The translations under genes and the position numbers were made by a program. Positions 61,164 to 64,000 of a stretch of DNA of 64,000 nucleotides are shown here, in pieces. A model generated the notes under the pieces. It had not been told where the DNA came from, did no database searches, and saw only the letters and a program-made list of their open reading frames with translations. Location: positions 124,001 through 188,000 of the forward strand of contig NZ_MSTQ01000002.1 in NCBI RefSeq assembly GCF_001945365.1. Reading direction: 5' to 3'. The stretch's first letter is position 1; every line of letters starts with the position of its first letter. This DNA is from Pseudomonas reinekei (GTDB taxonomy: Bacteria > Pseudomonadota > Gammaproteobacteria > Pseudomonadales > Pseudomonadaceae).

Positions 61164-63931
61164 ATCCAGTGACGATGCTGCCATTACGGGCAACCCTGCG
61201 ACTGCAATTCCATAAAGGATTCACCCTGGACGATGCGGTGCCACTGGTGCCGTACTTTGCCCGCCTCGGGATCAGCCACGTTTACGCCTCGCCCCTGCTG
61301 AGCGCCCGCGCCGGCTCGATGCACGGCTATGACGTGGTAGACCCGACCACGGTCAATCCGGAGTTAGGCGGCGAACCGGCGCTGCGGCGTCTGGTCAGCG
61401 CGTTGCGCGGGCACGACATGGGGCTGATCCTCGACATCGTTTCCAACCATATGGCGGTTGGCGGCAACGACAATCCCTGGTGGCTGGACTTGCTGGAATG
61501 GGGACGGCTGAGCCCGTACGGCGAGTTCTTCGATATCCAGTGGCACTCGCCCGATCCGTTGATGGAAGGCCAGTTACTGTTGCCATTTCTTGGCAGCGAC
61601 TACGGCATCGCCCTGCAGGACGGCACTCTGAAGCTGCGCTTCGATGAGCGCGGTGCGTTTTATGTCGAGCACTACGACCACCACTTTCCGATTTGCCCCA
61701 GCCATTACGGGGAACTGCTCAAGGCCGAAGCCGAGCCGCTCAAATTACTGGCCGACCGATTCAGCACCCTGAGCTATCAAACTGACGCCCACCGCCTGGC
61801 GATAGCGTTGAAGGATGAGTTGCGCGAACTGGCCAGCCACCCCGCGATCCTGGAAGGCATCGAGCACAATCTGAAAGCCTACGACTCGCTGACCAGCGAA
61901 GGCTTCCAGCGACTGCACGACCTGCTCGAACGCCAAAGTTATCGCCTCGCCAGTTGGCGCACCGCCGCCGATGACATCAATTGGCGGCGCTTTTTCGATG
62001 TCAACGAACTGGGTGGATTGCGGGTCGAGCGTCCAGCGGTATTCGAGGCGACCCACGCCAAAATTTTCCAACTGGTGGCCGAGGGACTGGTCGACGGCTT
62101 GCGCATCGATCATATCGACGGTCTGGCTGACCCGCGGGGCTACTGTCGCAAACTGCGGCGCCGGGTCGACAGTCTGGCACCGGGCCGGCACTTGCCGATC
62201 TACGTCGAAAAAATCCTTGGTGAAGGCGAAACCCTGCACCGCGACTGGTCGGTGGATGGCACCACTGGCTACGAATTCATGAATCAGTTGTCACTGCTGC
62301 AACACGATCCCGACGGTGAAGACGCGCTGGGTGAAGTCTGGCAGCGCTACAGCGAACGCCCGGCCGACTTCCGCCAGGAAGCGCTACTGGCGCGCCAGCA
62401 AATCCTCAACGGCTCGCTCGCCGGGGATTTCGAAAGCGTGGCCCAGGCTTTGTTGCAGGTGGCCCGGGACGACCTGATGACCCGCGACCTGACGCTCGGC
62501 GCGATCCGGCGAGCGTTGCAGGAATTGATCGTGCATTTTTCGGTATATCGCACTTACATCAGCGCCCTTGGCCGTACGGCCCAGGACGAGGTGTTTTTCC
62601 AGCAGGCCATGGACGGCGCCCGCCAGACACTGGGCGAGGCCGACTGGCCGGTGCTCGACTGCCTGGCCAATTGGCTGGGTGGCGAGGCCTGGCGCAAGCG
62701 CCCTGCCGGACGCCTGCGCAAGCGCCTCAAGCATGCCTGCGTGCGCTTTCAACAGCTGACGTCTCCCGCCGCCGCGAAAGCAGTGGAAGACACGGCGTTC
62801 TATCGCTCGGCGGTGTTGCTGTCGCGAAATGACGTCGGCTTCAGCACCGAACAATTCAGTGCGCCGGTATCTGATTTCCATGAGGCGAACCGCAAGCGCC
62901 TGGAATTGTTTCCCGACAACCTGCTCGCCACCGCGACCCACGATCACAAGCGCGGCGAAGATACTCGCGCGCGCCTGGCCGTCCTGAGTGAGCGCAGTAA
63001 GTGGTACGTCGAACAGATCGGTCTCTGGCACGCCCTCGCCCGCCCGCTGCGCGACGATGACCAGATGCCATCTGCCGGTGATGAGCTGTTTCTCTATCAG
63101 GCACTGCTTGGCAGTTGGCCGCTGGACCTGCGCCCCGACGACCCACAGGCGCTTGAGGCCTTCGCCCAGCGCATCAGCCAATGGCAACGCAAAGCCCTGC
63201 GCGAAGCCAAGTTGCAGAGCAGCTGGAGCGCGCCCAACGATGTCTACGAACAAGCCACCGAACGCTTCACCCAGCGCCTGCTGTTGAGCCCCGAAGGTGA
63301 CCTGTTGCGCACCGCCCTCGCCAAGGTCGTCCGCACGATTGCCGTACCCGGCGCCCTCAATGGATTGGCGCAAACTTTGCTGCGCATGACCGTGCCGGGC
63401 GTGCCGGATCTCTATCAGGGCAACGAGTTCTGGGACTTCTCGCTGGTCGATCCGGACAACCGCCGCCCGGTGGATTACGCCAGTCGCCAACAGGCCTTGC
63501 AGCAGCCGTTCAATCTGCCTGATTTGATGGAGCACTGGCGCGACGGGCGCATCAAGCAAGCCTTGATTGCGCGGACTTTAACCCTGCGTGCCGAGCACGC
63601 CGAGCTGTTTCGACATGGCACCTACCAGGCGCTCGACATCAACGGCAGCCAGGCCCATCGGGTGCTTGGATTTGTTCGCCAATGGGAGGGTAAACGCGCC
63701 ATCGTCATCGTGCCGATCCGTTGCGCGCCGCTGCTGGAAAACAGTGCCGTGCCACGCGTGGACGCGCCGCAGTGGGGCGATACCCGGATCCATTTGCCGT
63801 TCACCACGGCAGGCGAAAATCTGAAGGGACTTTTTTCCAGCGCCACAGTCACAGAACACAAGGAGCTGTTAATCAGCGACGCGCTGGGGGATTTCCCGGT
63901 CAATCTCATTATCCAAACTATCGACACTTGA
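61160..63931 (+). CDS. treY: Malto-oligosyltrehalose synthase
   Basis: GH13 enzyme converting the reducing end of maltodextrin into a trehalose unit for TreZ. 923 residues (usual 700-950). Signature GSMHGYDVVDP at 52-62, nucleophile D317 in LRIDHIDGLADP, acid E355 in ILGEGE, and ATHDHKRGED containing the third acid. The long helical insert and the PGVPDLYQGNEFWDFSLVDPDNRRPVDY block are TreY-specific (listed here in parts). ATGA overlap with malQ. About 20 bases before the DUF2934 gene. Confidence 0.95.
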   Translation: MNPVTMLPLRATLRLQFHKGFTLDDAVPLVPYFARLGISHVYASPLLSARAGSMHGYDVVDPTTVNPELGGEPALRRLVSALRGHDMGLILDIVSNHMAVGGNDNPWWLDLLEWGRLSPYGEFFDIQWHSPDPLMEGQLLLPFLGSDYGIALQDGTLKLRFDERGAFYVEHYDHHFPICPSHYGELLKAEAEPLKLLADRFSTLSYQTDAHRLAIALKDELRELASHPAILEGIEHNLKAYDSLTSEGFQRLHDLLERQSYRLASWRTAADDINWRRFFDVNELGGLRVERPAVFEATHAKIFQLVAEGLVDGLRIDHIDGLADPRGYCRKLRRRVDSLAPGRHLPIYVEKILGEGETLHRDWSVDGTTGYEFMNQLSLLQHDPDGEDALGEVWQRYSERPADFRQEALLARQQILNGSLAGDFESVAQALLQVARDDLMTRDLTLGAIRRALQELIVHFSVYRTYISALGRTAQDEVFFQQAMDGARQTLGEADWPVLDCLANWLGGEAWRKRPAGRLRKRLKHACVRFQQLTSPAAAKAVEDTAFYRSAVLLSRNDVGFSTEQFSAPVSDFHEANRKRLELFPDNLLATATHDHKRGEDTRARLAVLSERSKWYVEQIGLWHALARPLRDDDQMPSAGDELFLYQALLGSWPLDLRPDDPQALEAFAQRISQWQRKALREAKLQSSWSAPNDVYEQATERFTQRLLLSPEGDLLRTALAKVVRTIAVPGALNGLAQTLLRMTVPGVPDLYQGNEFWDFSLVDPDNRRPVDYASRQQALQQPFNLPDLMEHWRDGRIKQALIARTLTLRAEHAELFRHGTYQALDINGSQAHRVLGFVRQWEGKRAIVIVPIRCAPLLENSAVPRVDAPQWGDTRIHLPFTTAGENLKGLFSSATVTEHKELLISDALGDFPVNLIIQTIDT

Positions 63932-63952
63932 GTTCAGTTCAGGAGCATTGCG

Positions 63953-64000
63953 ATGAGTACCGACGATAAACGCATCCGCGAGTTTGCCTATCAGATCTGG
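63953..64000 (+). CDS. DUF2934 protein, cut by window edge
   Basis: Only the first 16 residues are in the window: MSTDDKRIREFAYQIW, which is the typical DUF2934 opening (REFAYQIWE). CAGGAG lies well placed upstream. DUF2934 proteins recur inside Pseudomonas glg/tre operons, so the gene belongs to this transcript; function unknown. Confidence 0.75.
   Translation, partial: MSTDDKRIREFAYQIW

Noticed and set aside
62384..63559. 391-codon minus-strand frame
   Set aside because: Shadow of treY.

Overview
The window looks like chromosomal DNA of a fluorescent-group Pseudomonas. The evidence is high-GC coding DNA, a complete fapABCDEF functional-amyloid operon, a pvdQ pyoverdine-maturation gene beside a PA2384-type Fur-like gene, a zwf-gnd pair, a DpkA-type reductase, the glgA-treZ-malQ-treY alpha-glucan/trehalose operon, and dispersed Pseudomonas-type palindromes (GTGGGAGCGAG.. 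and GCTCGCAGCC.. hairpins). I saw no rRNA, tRNA, CRISPR array, phage or insertion sequence. Nearly all of it reads as core or conserved accessory chromosome.

Layout. 1-9.3 kb: a secreted small protein cut by the left edge, ku (end joining), lpxO (lipid A hydroxylase), an ABC-F ATPase, an MFS transporter, a secreted hydrolase, azoR with a divergent LysR gene, an MmcQ/YjbR protein and a DUF1294 protein. 9.3-13.2 kb: uppP, a Cache-domain chemoreceptor, and a pnuC / NadR-like kinase pair for nicotinamide riboside salvage. 13.2-20 kb: the fap operon followed by a convergent sigma-54 activator gene with a VpsR-like N-terminus; a good -24/-12 promoter and an upstream palindrome precede fapA. 20-30 kb: a small unknown gene, a delta-60 repeat protein, nhaB, the tightly overlapped gnd-zwf-HAD operon (minus strand), a coiled-coil microprotein, and a phosphoethanolamine transferase. 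30-42.4 kb: dinB-like, zapE, an aldo/keto reductase, speB with a polyamine-binding protein and divergent LysR gene, an NCS2 permease, a WHy-domain lipoprotein, a nitrilase with divergent LysR gene, a DUF883 protein and dpkA.

42.4-52 kb is the most unusual part. A 1608-residue dermonecrotic-toxin-like protein has four spaced copies of a short module and ends in a putative zinc metallopeptidase domain (HEFSH plus a terminal NADS-IAF motif resembling the aspzincin/M35 fold). It is followed by an orphan FecR/FpvR-like anti-sigma factor, pvdQ and a Fur-like regulator, a rearranged remnant of the PAO1 PA2384-PA2388 arrangement. 52-55 kb: a DUF411 copper-type protein overlapped by a YqaA-type membrane protein, an alpha/beta hydrolase and a D-2-hydroxyacid dehydrogenase. 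55.7-64 kb: glgA-treZ-malQ-treY and the start of a DUF2934 gene, joined by 4-base overlaps or gaps of about 10-20 bases.

Starts were chosen from Shine-Dalgarno fit and family length, so several differ from the longest open frame. All functional names rest on sequence recognition by eye; no database search or computed GC profile was available.
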